Assembly (NCBI GenBank): GCA_964352625.1
Contig: CAYGSD010000001.1
Span: 434,001-498,000 of the forward strand
Direction: 5' to 3'
Origin: JAAEPI01 sp964352625
Lineage (GTDB): Bacteria > Bacteroidota > Bacteroidia > Cytophagales > Cyclobacteriaceae
Length of the DNA stretch: 64,000 bases
Part shown: one piece after another, positions 41,611-49,625 of the stretch
Position numbering within the stretch: the stretch's first letter is position 1
Layout: each line of letters begins with the position of its first letter
Program-made: the position numbers and the translations under genes
Notes under the pieces: generated by a model
Seen by the model: the letters and a program-made list of their open reading frames with translations, nothing else
The model's database searches: none
What the model was told of the DNA's origin: nothing

Positions 41611-41724
41611 CTGCGCTCAGAATGACGGTTTTGGGGAGGAGCGCTTCAGAATGTTGGCTTTGGGGAAGGAGTGCGCGGAATAATGGCTTTGGTGAGAGGG
41701 GCTTCAGAATGATGGTTTTGGGTC
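41611..41724. repeat. 30-bp degenerate tandem repeat
   Basis: Units of the form GCGCTTCAGAATGWTGGYTT + TGGGGAAGGA begin at 41611, 41641 and 41671, with a partial fourth at 41701. The unit looks like an expanded REP sequence (TTCGCTGCGCTCAGAATGAC). The stretch 41532-41786 holds no gene. Confidence 0.75.
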
Positions 41725-41786
41725 GTCATTGGAGTTTCGAGTGAGTTTTAATTGATTGATTCTAACTATTGAGGTTTATTTACAGC

Positions 41787-42170
41787 ATGTACGAATCCCT
41801 CATGTTCATCCACCTCTCCACGATCATACCTTGTGTGATCATCGGGACGGTACTGCTCCTTATCAAAAAAGGAACGCCCATTCATAAAAAGGCCGGTCGG
41901 GTGTACATGATTCTGATGCTTTTCACGGCTGTCATCACGCTTTTCATGCCGGCAAAGGTTGGGGCTACTTTTCTGGGCCATTTCGGATGGATTCATTTAC
42001 TAAGTTTCCTCACCATCTGGACAGTGCCTACAGCCTACGCGGCAATCAGGAAAGGCAATGTGAAATCGCATAAGCGAAAAATGATCATCCTTTATTTTGG
42101 TGCAATTATCATCGCCGGAGCTTTTACACTGATGCCTGGGAGGTATTTGAATGATTTGCTTTTTCAATAA
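41787..42170 (+). CDS. DUF2306-like four-helix membrane protein
   Basis: 127 residues from the ATG (an in-frame TTG adds six). Four hydrophobic helices. IHLSTIIPCVIIGTVLLL, the KKGTPIHKKAGRVYMILML turn and GHFGWIHLLSFLTIWTVPTA fit the DUF2306/YbhN-like small membrane proteins common in Bacteroidota, where a HRxxGR-type loop is typical. Function unknown. Stop and next start overlap (TAATG), so it is coupled to the following membrane protein. Confidence 0.72.
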   Translation: MYESLMFIHLSTIIPCVIIGTVLLLIKKGTPIHKKAGRVYMILMLFTAVITLFMPAKVGATFLGHFGWIHLLSFLTIWTVPTAYAAIRKGNVKSHKRKMIILYFGAIIIAGAFTLMPGRYLNDLLFQ

Positions 42171-42550
42171 TGGACTTGCTCACCTCAGCCTTCATCCTCC
42201 TCTTCGCCCTTTTCCTGATCATCTTATCGGGAATCATGATGGTCAACTCGAAGTGGGGTCGCAAATTCCTGGAGTCTTTCGCCAGCTCTGCCAAGGCGCA
42301 CTACACCGAAATGGCCATTCGACTGGTATTCGGTGCATCGCTCATTCTCCATGAGTCCTATGACCATTACGGATACTACCTCCAACTCCTTGGCTGGGTT
42401 GTGGTGATTACCACGATTGGTTTACTTGTATTTCCATGGAGATGGCACCACAAGTTTGCCGGCAAGGTCATTCCGCCAGTTATTCGTTTTATGAAATTGT
42501 ATGGCCTGGTACTTCTTATTTCAGGCGCTTTCCTTATTTGGGCTGTTTGA
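42170..42550 (+). CDS. Small membrane protein of unknown function
   Basis: 126 residues with four hydrophobic helices (AFILLFALFLIILSGIMMVN; IRLVFGASLILHESYDH; LLGWVVVITTIGLLVFPW; LYGLVLLISGAFLIWAV). The loop WRWHHKFAGKVIPPVIRFM and overall size suggest a quinone- or lipid-associated membrane protein, but no family is recognised with confidence. Coupled to the DUF2306-like gene and 24 bases before the LytTR regulator. Confidence 0.65.
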   Translation: MDLLTSAFILLFALFLIILSGIMMVNSKWGRKFLESFASSAKAHYTEMAIRLVFGASLILHESYDHYGYYLQLLGWVVVITTIGLLVFPWRWHHKFAGKVIPPVIRFMKLYGLVLLISGAFLIWAV

Positions 42551-42574
42551 TGTGATTAATTTCGGATCAAGAAA

Positions 42575-43390
42575 ATGAATCGAATCAACGACCGCTGGCT
42601 TTTCTATTTTGTCTATCCGTTGATGGGCGTATCCATTGTACACATAGGCAATGACAACCCTTTTGGTAAGCTTATTCGGATTCCTAGCTACTACACCGAT
42701 GTGGCACTGGCCCTAATCGTTCTCTATGCCATCGGTATCTATTTTCGTTGGATTTTTAACAAAATAGATAACCGCTACGATTGGGAAACAGAATTTAAAA
42801 AAAGAACCAGATACCAGTTTCTTTGGGCACTATTGGTACCCACGATTTTCGCCCTCCTTGTCGAAATTGTCTACCTGCGCATACTAGGCATTCCACTTTC
42901 GGATAGTCCAATTTTTTACTTGGAGCTTCCTGTGATTCTCGGCTTCTTCACACTCATCAATCTCATCTATTTCATTCTCTACTTCAGATGGCACAATGCT
43001 CTGCTCAACCAGGCTTTGAAAGAGAAAGTCCTGGAGACAGAAATTACCAAAGAGAAATATTTGATTGCGCAGCAAGGCGGACAGAAAATCAATATTCCTA
43101 ACAAGTCAATTGCCTATTTTCTGCTTAAGAACAAACTCACTTTTTTAGTCACCATCGAGGGTAAGCAACACCTCTATGATAAGACTATGAAGGAAGTGCT
43201 GGATATGTTGCCAAAAGACGAATATTACCAGCTCAACAGGCAGGTGATTGCTCGAAGAAGTAGCATTGTGAAATACTCCAATACCGAGACACGCAGATTG
43301 AAAATCGAGCTAAATCCTCCCGTGAATGAGGATATTTTCATCGCTAAAGCAAAAGCCGGAACATTCCTGAAGTGGCTTGATCGGCAATAA
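42575..43390 (+). CDS. LytTR-domain transcriptional regulator with membrane domain
   Basis: 271 residues. Four hydrophobic helices (to ~residue 140), a short linker helix, then a C-terminal LytTR DNA-binding domain. The latter shows KINIPNKSIAYFLLKNKLTF, LYDKTMKEVLDMLP and YQLNRQVIARRSSIV, where the conserved H/NR is part of the recognition strands. It lacks a receiver domain, so it may be controlled through the membrane part. Two perfect 11-bp direct repeats lie just after its stop. Confidence 0.87.
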   Translation: MNRINDRWLFYFVYPLMGVSIVHIGNDNPFGKLIRIPSYYTDVALALIVLYAIGIYFRWIFNKIDNRYDWETEFKKRTRYQFLWALLVPTIFALLVEIVYLRILGIPLSDSPIFYLELPVILGFFTLINLIYFILYFRWHNALLNQALKEKVLETEITKEKYLIAQQGGQKINIPNKSIAYFLLKNKLTFLVTIEGKQHLYDKTMKEVLDMLPKDEYYQLNRQVIARRSSIVKYSNTETRRLKIELNPPVNEDIFIAKAKAGTFLKWLDRQ

Positions 43391-43392
43391 GC

Positions 43393-43424
43393 TGTCCGCT
43401 TCAGCTCAAAATTTGTCCGCTTCA
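43393..43424 (+). promoter_or_regulatory. Candidate LytTR binding site (direct repeats)
   Basis: TGTCCGCTTCA occurs at 43393-43403 and 43414-43424, exactly 21 bases apart. LytTR proteins bind pairs of ~9-bp direct repeats about two helix turns apart. It lies between the LytTR gene and the next gene at 43493. Binding is inferred. Confidence 0.55.
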
Positions 43425-43492
43425 ATTTCTCCCTGTACTAAAACCTCATCCCCGCTTCCAGTGCTTCGTTGATTCGCAAAAAATAATGATCA

Positions 43493-44104
43493 ATGAACAC
43501 ACACGGACACTTTATCAAACTGATGCTAGTACTGCTTTGGATCATGCTGAGCAGCACGGCCAAAGGACAGCAACCGATTAATATTTCGGTTTTTAATGAA
43601 GCCACCACCATCCCATTCACCACTTTCATGAATTCGCCTATTCATCCGGGCATACAGGTGGGAACAGAATTGGATTGGAAAGAGGGAAAGCATTTTCGAT
43701 TGTACCCCACCATCAATGTGGGCTATATGTTTCACAACAAACTTTTTCAGGGATTGTATGCCAATGCTGAACTCGGAGTTGACTACAAGACAGCTTTTGG
43801 TTTAAACCTTAAAAGCAAAGTAGGGCTTGGGTATTTGAGGACATACACAACCCGGCAGGAATACCAACTGAGAAATGGGAAATATGAAAGTGAGCGAGAC
43901 AAAGGAAACTCTCGTATCATGCCCTCACTCACGTTTGGAATGGGTTATGACCTGAAAAAGAACGATCCCTACTCACCCGAAATCTATGTGCTCTATCAGT
44001 CATGGATTGAATATCCCTATTCCCCAGGATTCATTCCAGTCATGGCCCATACCAACCTCCACTTGGGTACGAAATTTTACACTTCAAAAAATAAAAACAA
44101 ATGA
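43493..44104 (+). CDS. Outer-membrane beta-barrel-like protein
   Basis: 203 residues with a signal peptide (cleavage after AKG near residue 25). Alternating strands with aromatic ends (VGTELDWKEGKHFRLYPTIN; LGVDYKTAFGLNLKSKVGLG) suggest a small beta-barrel. No family name. It overlaps the following serine-hydrolase gene by four bases (ATGA), so the pair is cotranslated, likely under the LytTR regulator. Confidence 0.65.
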   Translation: MNTHGHFIKLMLVLLWIMLSSTAKGQQPINISVFNEATTIPFTTFMNSPIHPGIQVGTELDWKEGKHFRLYPTINVGYMFHNKLFQGLYANAELGVDYKTAFGLNLKSKVGLGYLRTYTTRQEYQLRNGKYESERDKGNSRIMPSLTFGMGYDLKKNDPYSPEIYVLYQSWIEYPYSPGFIPVMAHTNLHLGTKFYTSKNKNK

Positions 44105-45264
44105 GACTAAGCCTAATCATCATATTCGCAATCTTGTTTGCGGCTTGCGAGATGGACGACATAGTTCCTAGCTCCACATATGCGTGTAGAGCAGAGATCG
44201 CAGAAAATCCAATTCATCCACGCGAAACAGAGTTCCTACAATTGCTGCAGCAAATTGTCTCTCAGGGCCCTCCTGGCATGCAGCTTTCAGTGAATGACGA
44301 ACATGGTTTCTGGAATGGAGCATTCGGCTATGCCGACTTGGCATCACAGGTAGAAATTGAGTCCTGTAACATCACCAGAGTCGGAAGTACAGTAAAGACT
44401 TTTACAGCCGTCACGATTCTTCAATTGGAAGAAGAAGGCAAGCTGAGTCTGGATGACCCGATCACAAACTACCTTTCCCACTCAACAATCGAAGGACTTG
44501 AAAACGCCGACAGAAGCACCATAGAAATGCTTTTAAAACACTCTAGTGGCATTTTCAACTATATCCAAAGCGCACAATTCCAAACTGCCTCGCTCAACGA
44601 TCTGACTAAGGTTTGGCAACCGAACGAACTCCTTGAATATGCACGAGGTAAGGATGCCTATTTCGAACCAGGAACCGATGTGCTTTATTCCAACACCGGT
44701 TATATCCTACTTGGTATGATCATCGAAAAAGTAACAGAGAAGCCTTTCTATGAAGCCTTTGAAGAAAGATTCTTTGAGCCTCTAGGCATGGCTTTCACCC
44801 AATTTGCTGCGGAGGATCCGGTTCCTAATGATTTGATTCGAGGATATGTCGATTTCTACTCAAATCTCAATTTGATAAACAGCACGTTCTATAGTGGCTG
44901 GGATTATTTTACTGCTGATGGAGGTCTTATTTCGAATGCTCATGATCTCAATATTTTCGTCACGGCGCTCTTCCGAGGTGAATTGTTATCTGAGGAATCG
45001 ATGAGCAAAATGCTTGACTGGCAAAAGCCAAAATCGCATGCTTCTGATGGCTGGTATGGTCTGGGCACCTTCAGAATCAAGACTGATCAAGGGCCTGCCT
45101 ATATCCACAGCGGTGATGCCATTGGTTACTTCGCAAGCATGGTCTACTTCCCCGATCACGACGTGACCATCACTTGGGCTGTGAATGGCAATTACGGAAA
45201 AGTGGATGACGCTACGCAGACCAAAGAAGCCATGGAAAGAATCTTTAAAACAGTAATAGAATGA
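44101..45264 (+). CDS. Lipoprotein serine hydrolase (beta-lactamase / DD-peptidase fold)
   Basis: 387 residues. A lipobox (AILFAAC, Cys16) marks a lipoprotein. The S-x-x-K motif is Ser96-Lys99 in RVGSTVKTFTAV, the second motif is VLYSNTGYILLGM, and IHSGDAIGYF takes the place of the KTG/HxG motif. This resembles D-alanyl-D-alanine carboxypeptidase / esterase EstB-type enzymes. Not a close copy of the hydrolase at 40003. A strong terminator follows. Confidence 0.86.
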   Translation: MRLSLIIIFAILFAACEMDDIVPSSTYACRAEIAENPIHPRETEFLQLLQQIVSQGPPGMQLSVNDEHGFWNGAFGYADLASQVEIESCNITRVGSTVKTFTAVTILQLEEEGKLSLDDPITNYLSHSTIEGLENADRSTIEMLLKHSSGIFNYIQSAQFQTASLNDLTKVWQPNELLEYARGKDAYFEPGTDVLYSNTGYILLGMIIEKVTEKPFYEAFEERFFEPLGMAFTQFAAEDPVPNDLIRGYVDFYSNLNLINSTFYSGWDYFTADGGLISNAHDLNIFVTALFRGELLSEESMSKMLDWQKPKSHASDGWYGLGTFRIKTDQGPAYIHSGDAIGYFASMVYFPDHDVTITWAVNGNYGKVDDATQTKEAMERIFKTVIE

Positions 45265-45288
45265 GTGATTAGAAATACTCAAGATTGA

Positions 45289-45317
45289 AAAAGAGGCACT
45301 CAGTGAGTGCCTCTTTT
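45289..45317 (+). terminator. Rho-independent terminator after the second serine hydrolase
   Basis: AAAAGAGGCACT / AGTGCCTCTTTT, 12 perfect pairs with loop CAGTG; the 3' arm ends in TTTT. Confidence 0.9.
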
Positions 45318-45356
45318 CTTGATAAAACTTATTCCTTATCTCACTACTTTAGCTTC

Positions 45357-46985
45357 ATGAATTCATCCTCTCAAAGCTGGATCGAAAAGCTACAAGAAAA
45401 CCCAAAGCCTCTCTATGTGGCTATTTTGGTTTTATTGATTCCGGCAGTCTTTTACAACCTCGGACTGATGCCCCTTATCGCTGATGAGGGCATTCGAGCG
45501 ACCGTGGCTCTAGAAATGATCTTTAGTGGCGACTACCTCACACCTAGACTCGGGGACGTTTATTATCAAAACAAACCACCCCTTTATAACTGGTTCATCG
45601 CATTGGGGTTTGGGCTTACAGGGAAATACGACGAATTCTCTCTTCGCTTAGTCATGACCATTTTCATGTTCCTTTTCATGGGAGCTATTTATTACCTCAC
45701 CAAAAAAGAAGTTGGAAAAAAGATAGCCTTTATCTCAGCGCTTGCCTTCTTCACATGCGGCAGAGTGCTCACCTACGATTCTATGCTCGGGCTGATTGAC
45801 ATTTGTTTTTCAGGTTTCATCTTCGTGATGTTCATCCTCATTTATCGCTCCGGAAAAGCTGAAAAATACTGGCAATTATTCTTCTCCGTTTACTTGCTCA
45901 CAGTACTGACCTTTATGATGAAAGGCCTTCCGGCAATTGCGTTTGTGGGCATCTCATTGATTGCCTATTTCATCTATCAAAAGAAATTCAAGTTGCTCTT
46001 CTCTCCTGCTCACATTCTCGCCGGGCTTAGTTGTGTGGTACTCATCGCTGGGTATTATTATCTGTACTTTCAGCAAAATCCTGACCGTACGTTTGAGGAT
46101 GTTTTCAAAACACTCTATTCTGAATCTAGTCAGCGAACTGTCATAGAAAATTCCGTTTGGACTACCCTCAAAGGTTTCATCCAATTCCCGATTGACTACC
46201 TCTACGCCTTCCTACCTTGGACGCTGTTTGGTTTGGCACTTTTCTCAAAGGATGCACGACAAAAAATAAAAGAACACGAATTTCTCAGAGTGATGATTGT
46301 GCTATTCTTAGCCAACATTGTTCTTTACTGGCTTTCGCCAAAAAACCACCCCAGGTATCTCTTCATGTTTGTGCCTATTTCCACAATGGTATTCGTCTAT
46401 GCGCACGAAAACCTTCGAGGTTCGAAGTGGGTCAGTTTCATTGAGTCAGGACTGATGGGAATTCTCGGGATCCTGACACTCGGAACACTTGGCCTTCCTT
46501 TTCTTAAACAGACACAAGATTTCACACTCATCTGGCTAATTACAATTCTATTATTCGGATCGCTCGGAATCTGCATTTGGCTTTATCATAAGGTGGAAAA
46601 ACAGCGGCTAGTCATTCTCATCTTGTTCTTACTCATAGTGAGAATTGGTTTCAATCATATTGTTCTTCCTACACGATACGAATCGTCCGATGTGGTCACG
46701 AGAGTGGCACAGGCAAAGGAACTGGGAGAAATGGCTCGAAATAGAAACTTGTTCATTTATGCAGAACCTCCTCGCAGGTATTTTCATGGCGAACAAGTGC
46801 TCAATGCCCGTACGCTGTTCTACATTTCGGCCAACACGCATCAGGCGGTCGTCCACAAAAAGGATGATTTCAAAAAAGGCGACTGGGTCATTTTACCTCC
46901 TGATACCGAATTTCCATTTCCTGCCGAACAAGTATTTCTCCTTCCTTCCTATCGGTGGAAATACCCGGTGATGGAAGTGAAATGA
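45357..46985 (+). CDS. ArnT-like family 39 glycosyltransferase
   Basis: 542 residues from the ATG at 45357; an in-frame TTG at 45285 would start inside the preceding terminator. About ten or more hydrophobic helices. The first periplasmic loop carries the acidic pair typical of GT-C enzymes (LMPLIADEGIRATVALEM) followed by YYQNKPPLYNWFIALGF, the pattern of ArnT/GT39/GT83. Such enzymes move a sugar from a polyprenyl carrier to lipid A or protein on the outer face of the inner membrane. The acceptor is unknown. Confidence 0.88.
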   Translation: MNSSSQSWIEKLQENPKPLYVAILVLLIPAVFYNLGLMPLIADEGIRATVALEMIFSGDYLTPRLGDVYYQNKPPLYNWFIALGFGLTGKYDEFSLRLVMTIFMFLFMGAIYYLTKKEVGKKIAFISALAFFTCGRVLTYDSMLGLIDICFSGFIFVMFILIYRSGKAEKYWQLFFSVYLLTVLTFMMKGLPAIAFVGISLIAYFIYQKKFKLLFSPAHILAGLSCVVLIAGYYYLYFQQNPDRTFEDVFKTLYSESSQRTVIENSVWTTLKGFIQFPIDYLYAFLPWTLFGLALFSKDARQKIKEHEFLRVMIVLFLANIVLYWLSPKNHPRYLFMFVPISTMVFVYAHENLRGSKWVSFIESGLMGILGILTLGTLGLPFLKQTQDFTLIWLITILLFGSLGICIWLYHKVEKQRLVILILFLLIVRIGFNHIVLPTRYESSDVVTRVAQAKELGEMARNRNLFIYAEPPRRYFHGEQVLNARTLFYISANTHQAVVHKKDDFKKGDWVILPPDTEFPFPAEQVFLLPSYRWKYPVMEVK

Positions 46986-47012
46986 GGTTGCCATTTATTT
47001 AAATAAACTCTA

Positions 47013-47498
47013 ATGGATAAAGATGAAATTTTAAATTTAGTAAAACCGAAAAACCACCTAATGCATTCGTTCTGGCACACTCTTTCAAGAGATCCTGGAA
47101 AAGATCCTAAAGACTTTCTTCTATTCACCACGACAGGATACTTTCTAAGACATTTGATTCTGGAATTGATGATCAAAATTCTTTTTGAATTAGACAATAG
47201 AAAACAAGCTCCAACAAATCATAGAATTTTTGATCAATTCAAAAAGCTTAAAGAAAAAACACAAAGAGAGTTGATTGAAAACTATGACAAGGCCCGCAAT
47301 AGAGAGGATACCTTGATCAAAAAAAGAGGCGAGAATAAAGTTCTATTTCCGCCTTTTCAAACTGTCCTTCAGGTAAACCCTAAAGTGGTTGTTGCATTTA
47401 AATATGATGCAAAAGGAAGAAAAGAGAATTTTGCACTTGATTATCATTTCATGATGGATATTCACGAAATGATTCAACAAAGATTAAAACAACTTTAA
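47013..47498 (+). CDS. Conserved-looking protein, HEPN-like helical protein
   Basis: 161 residues with no signal or membrane segment, Lys-rich and helical. Residues ~45-90 (LRHLILELMIKILFELDN, then NHRIFDQFKKLKE) follow a HEPN-like pattern of an E-x-x-x-K helix and an H-x-x-x-x-F helix. HEPN proteins are often RNases or nucleotidyl-transferase partners, but no catalytic R-x4-6-H is evident. It should be read as unknown. Its base composition is somewhat richer in A/T than its neighbours. Spacing to the aminotransferase is 25 bases. Confidence 0.55.
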   Translation: MDKDEILNLVKPKNHLMHSFWHTLSRDPGKDPKDFLLFTTTGYFLRHLILELMIKILFELDNRKQAPTNHRIFDQFKKLKEKTQRELIENYDKARNREDTLIKKRGENKVLFPPFQTVLQVNPKVVVAFKYDAKGRKENFALDYHFMMDIHEMIQQRLKQL

Positions 47499-47523
47499 TC
47501 ATAAATCTAAAAACGTTTAGTAA

Positions 47524-48435
47524 GTGACCCACGGAACCCACAACGCAATCGAAGACCCTCGCAATGAGGATGTTCTAATCTATATCAATGGCGAGTACTT
47601 CCCTCGCAAGGAGGCCAAGATTTCTGTTTTTGATAGTGGCTACTTGGTAGGGGATGGCATCTGGGAAGGCATCCGGCTTCACCATGGCAAGCTCGCATTT
47701 ATCGACCAACACTTGGACAGACTTTGGCAGGCATCTTATGCTGTGGGAATGAGGTTTCCGTTCACCAAGGGGGAGTTGACTTCCACGATTTTTGAGGTGC
47801 TCGGAAAGAACGACATGCACGATGACGTGCACATACGGCTCATGATCACGCGCGGCATCAAGAAAACTCCCTCGCAAGATCCTAGGCTCACGATCTCCGG
47901 CCCCAATGTGGTGATCATCGCCGAACACAAAAAGGCTTCTACGGAAACAGCCGAAAAAGGCATCACACTTTTCACCAGCACCATTCGTCGCGGCTCCCCC
48001 GACTACCTCGACCCAAAGCTCAACTGCCACAGCAAGCTCCACGAAGTGCAAGCCTTGATCCAAGCCATAGAAGCAGGGGCTGACGAAGCTTTGATGTTGG
48101 ACATTAATGGATTCGTCTCCACTTGCAACGCCACCAATTTCTTCATTGTGCGAGGCGAGGAAGTTTGGACCTCTACAGGCGAGTATTGCATGAATGGCAT
48201 CACCCGAGCAAATGTGATCAGGGTTTGTGAAGAAAATGGAATAACAGTCAGGCAAAAGAATTTCTCGCTGTACGACACCTACGGAGCGGATGAGGCTTTC
48301 GTCACAGGGACTTTTGGAGGCCTTACTCCGGTGAATAGAATAGATGGAAGAGTAATTGGAAACGGGAAGTTGGGCAAGGTGACCAAGCTGCTGATTGGTT
48401 TGTATAATGAGTTGATTGAAAAAGAAGTGAAATGA
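47524..48435 (+). CDS. Class IV PLP-dependent aminotransferase (branched-chain / D-amino-acid type)
   Basis: 303 residues from a GTG start. Fold-type IV blocks are VFDSGYLVGDGIWEGIR, DVHIRLMITRG, the PLP lysine Lys165 in DYLDPKLNCHSKLHEVQ, and DEALMLDINGFVSTCNATNFF with GITRANVI. It could be a branched-chain, D-amino-acid or 4-amino-4-deoxychorismate-type enzyme. The DPKLNCHSKL variant fits none of these cleanly, so substrate is open. A sulfotransferase-like gene follows after a 464-base structured gap. Confidence 0.85.
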   Translation: MTHGTHNAIEDPRNEDVLIYINGEYFPRKEAKISVFDSGYLVGDGIWEGIRLHHGKLAFIDQHLDRLWQASYAVGMRFPFTKGELTSTIFEVLGKNDMHDDVHIRLMITRGIKKTPSQDPRLTISGPNVVIIAEHKKASTETAEKGITLFTSTIRRGSPDYLDPKLNCHSKLHEVQALIQAIEAGADEALMLDINGFVSTCNATNFFIVRGEEVWTSTGEYCMNGITRANVIRVCEENGITVRQKNFSLYDTYGADEAFVTGTFGGLTPVNRIDGRVIGNGKLGKVTKLLIGLYNELIEKEVK

Positions 48436-48481
48436 TTTTTCTGTTCCCACTCAAACGTAAAACCGCTCAAGCCGCTAGGCT

Positions 48482-48834
48482 TTTACTTTCTGTCTTGACA
48501 CAGAAAGTAAACAAAGAAGTCAAGGCTTAATGAAGCGGGCTAAAAACAGCTTAGATGCCTAAAATTCACTAAGCGCCTCTCCTTCGTCGAGTTGAATAAG
48601 TGAATTTCTTCACGGCAACTTCGCAGTTTTCTTTACGCCCTTATTCACTGAGGCCATTCACAACTCTTTCCGGCCTTGAATAAAATCATTTTCCGAATAG
48701 CAAGGCAAAGCGATTAAGAAATTCAATAACTCGAACGTAGTGAGCCAATTGGATTTTCAGCGCAAGCCGAAGCAATTCTATGATTTTATTCACGCCTTGA
48801 TTTTTTGCTTCTTTTTCATCCAAGGAAAAAGAAG
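48482..48834. repeat. Structured non-coding element of ~350 bp
   Basis: No gene is in 48436-48899. The element is bounded by two strong hairpins: 48482-48511 (12 pairs around CTTGAC) and 48808-48834 (CTTCTTTTTC / GAAAAAGAAG). Inside it, AAGTCAAGGC (48517) pairs with GCCTTGATTT (48794), GAATAAAATCAT (48678) with ATGATTTTATTC (48780), and AAATTCACT (48562) with AGTGAATTT (48599). Similar sequences seem to recur in Bacteroidota genomes (from memory). It may be a dispersed repeat or an RNA. Confidence 0.6.
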
Positions 48835-48899
48835 GGCCCCTCCGGCCAGAGGAGAGAACGAAATGAGTATTTTAGTGAGTATCGGATTTTTTTAATTAG

Positions 48900-49625
48900 A
48901 TGAAAGAGGAAACCAAACGAATCTGCCTTTGGTCTGGCCCCAGAAATATCTCCACTGCCATGATGTACTCCTTTGCGCAGCGCGAGGACACAGCGGTTTT
49001 TGATGAGCCATTTTACGGTTACTACCTAAAGCATTCCCCCGCAAATAAGTATCACCCGGGCGCACCTCAAATCATGGTTGAGCAGGAAACTGACCCAGAC
49101 CAACTCATTGATTGGACCCTTAACGAGGGGCGAAAACCTGTCCTGTTTTTCAAGCACATGACTCATCACCTGCTAGACATGGACAGGTCATTTCTCAAAG
49201 ACACCATCAACATCATCCTTACTCGAGAGCCAAAACCCATGATCGCCTCATTTGCCAAGGTCATCCCCAATCCGACCATTTCAGATATTGGGTACCAGCT
49301 TCATCTTGACCTAATCGATGAAATGAAAGTATTGAGCATTCCCTTTTATGTTCTCGACTCCAAGGGTGTATTGATCGACCCTAAAAAGGCGCTTGCTAAA
49401 CTTTGTGATTTTATCGGAATTCAATTTGATGATTCAATGCTTAATTGGGTAGCTGGTCCTCGACCTGAGGACGGTTCTTGGGCAAAGTACTGGTACGGGA
49501 ATGTTCACAAGTCCACAAGCTTTCAAAAATATGAGCCTAAAGAAGTTGAGCTTCCTGAAAAACTGGAGCCACTTTTGAAGGAGTGTGAAAAATGTTATCA
49601 AGCACTTCAGCAATACATGCTATGA
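48900..49625 (+). CDS. Sulfotransferase-like P-loop protein
   Basis: 241 residues, cytosolic. ICLWSGPRNISTAMMYSFAQ at residues 8-27 is the PAPS-binding 5'-phosphosulfate loop pattern (xxGPRxxST), followed by VFDEPFYGYYL. A second block, NIILTREPKPMIASFAKV, fits the 3'-phosphate site. This subfamily occurs fused to class IV aminotransferases in plant BCAT-like proteins (from memory), and a class IV aminotransferase lies just upstream here. It overlaps the alpha/beta hydrolase by four bases. Confidence 0.78.
   Translation: MKEETKRICLWSGPRNISTAMMYSFAQREDTAVFDEPFYGYYLKHSPANKYHPGAPQIMVEQETDPDQLIDWTLNEGRKPVLFFKHMTHHLLDMDRSFLKDTINIILTREPKPMIASFAKVIPNPTISDIGYQLHLDLIDEMKVLSIPFYVLDSKGVLIDPKKALAKLCDFIGIQFDDSMLNWVAGPRPEDGSWAKYWYGNVHKSTSFQKYEPKEVELPEKLEPLLKECEKCYQALQQYML

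Noticed and set aside
47575..48450. Long 291-codon frame antisense to the class IV aminotransferase
   Set aside because: It mirrors the codon pattern of the real gene; the translation is rich in His/Cys/Val without family features, whereas the sense strand has full aminotransferase motifs.
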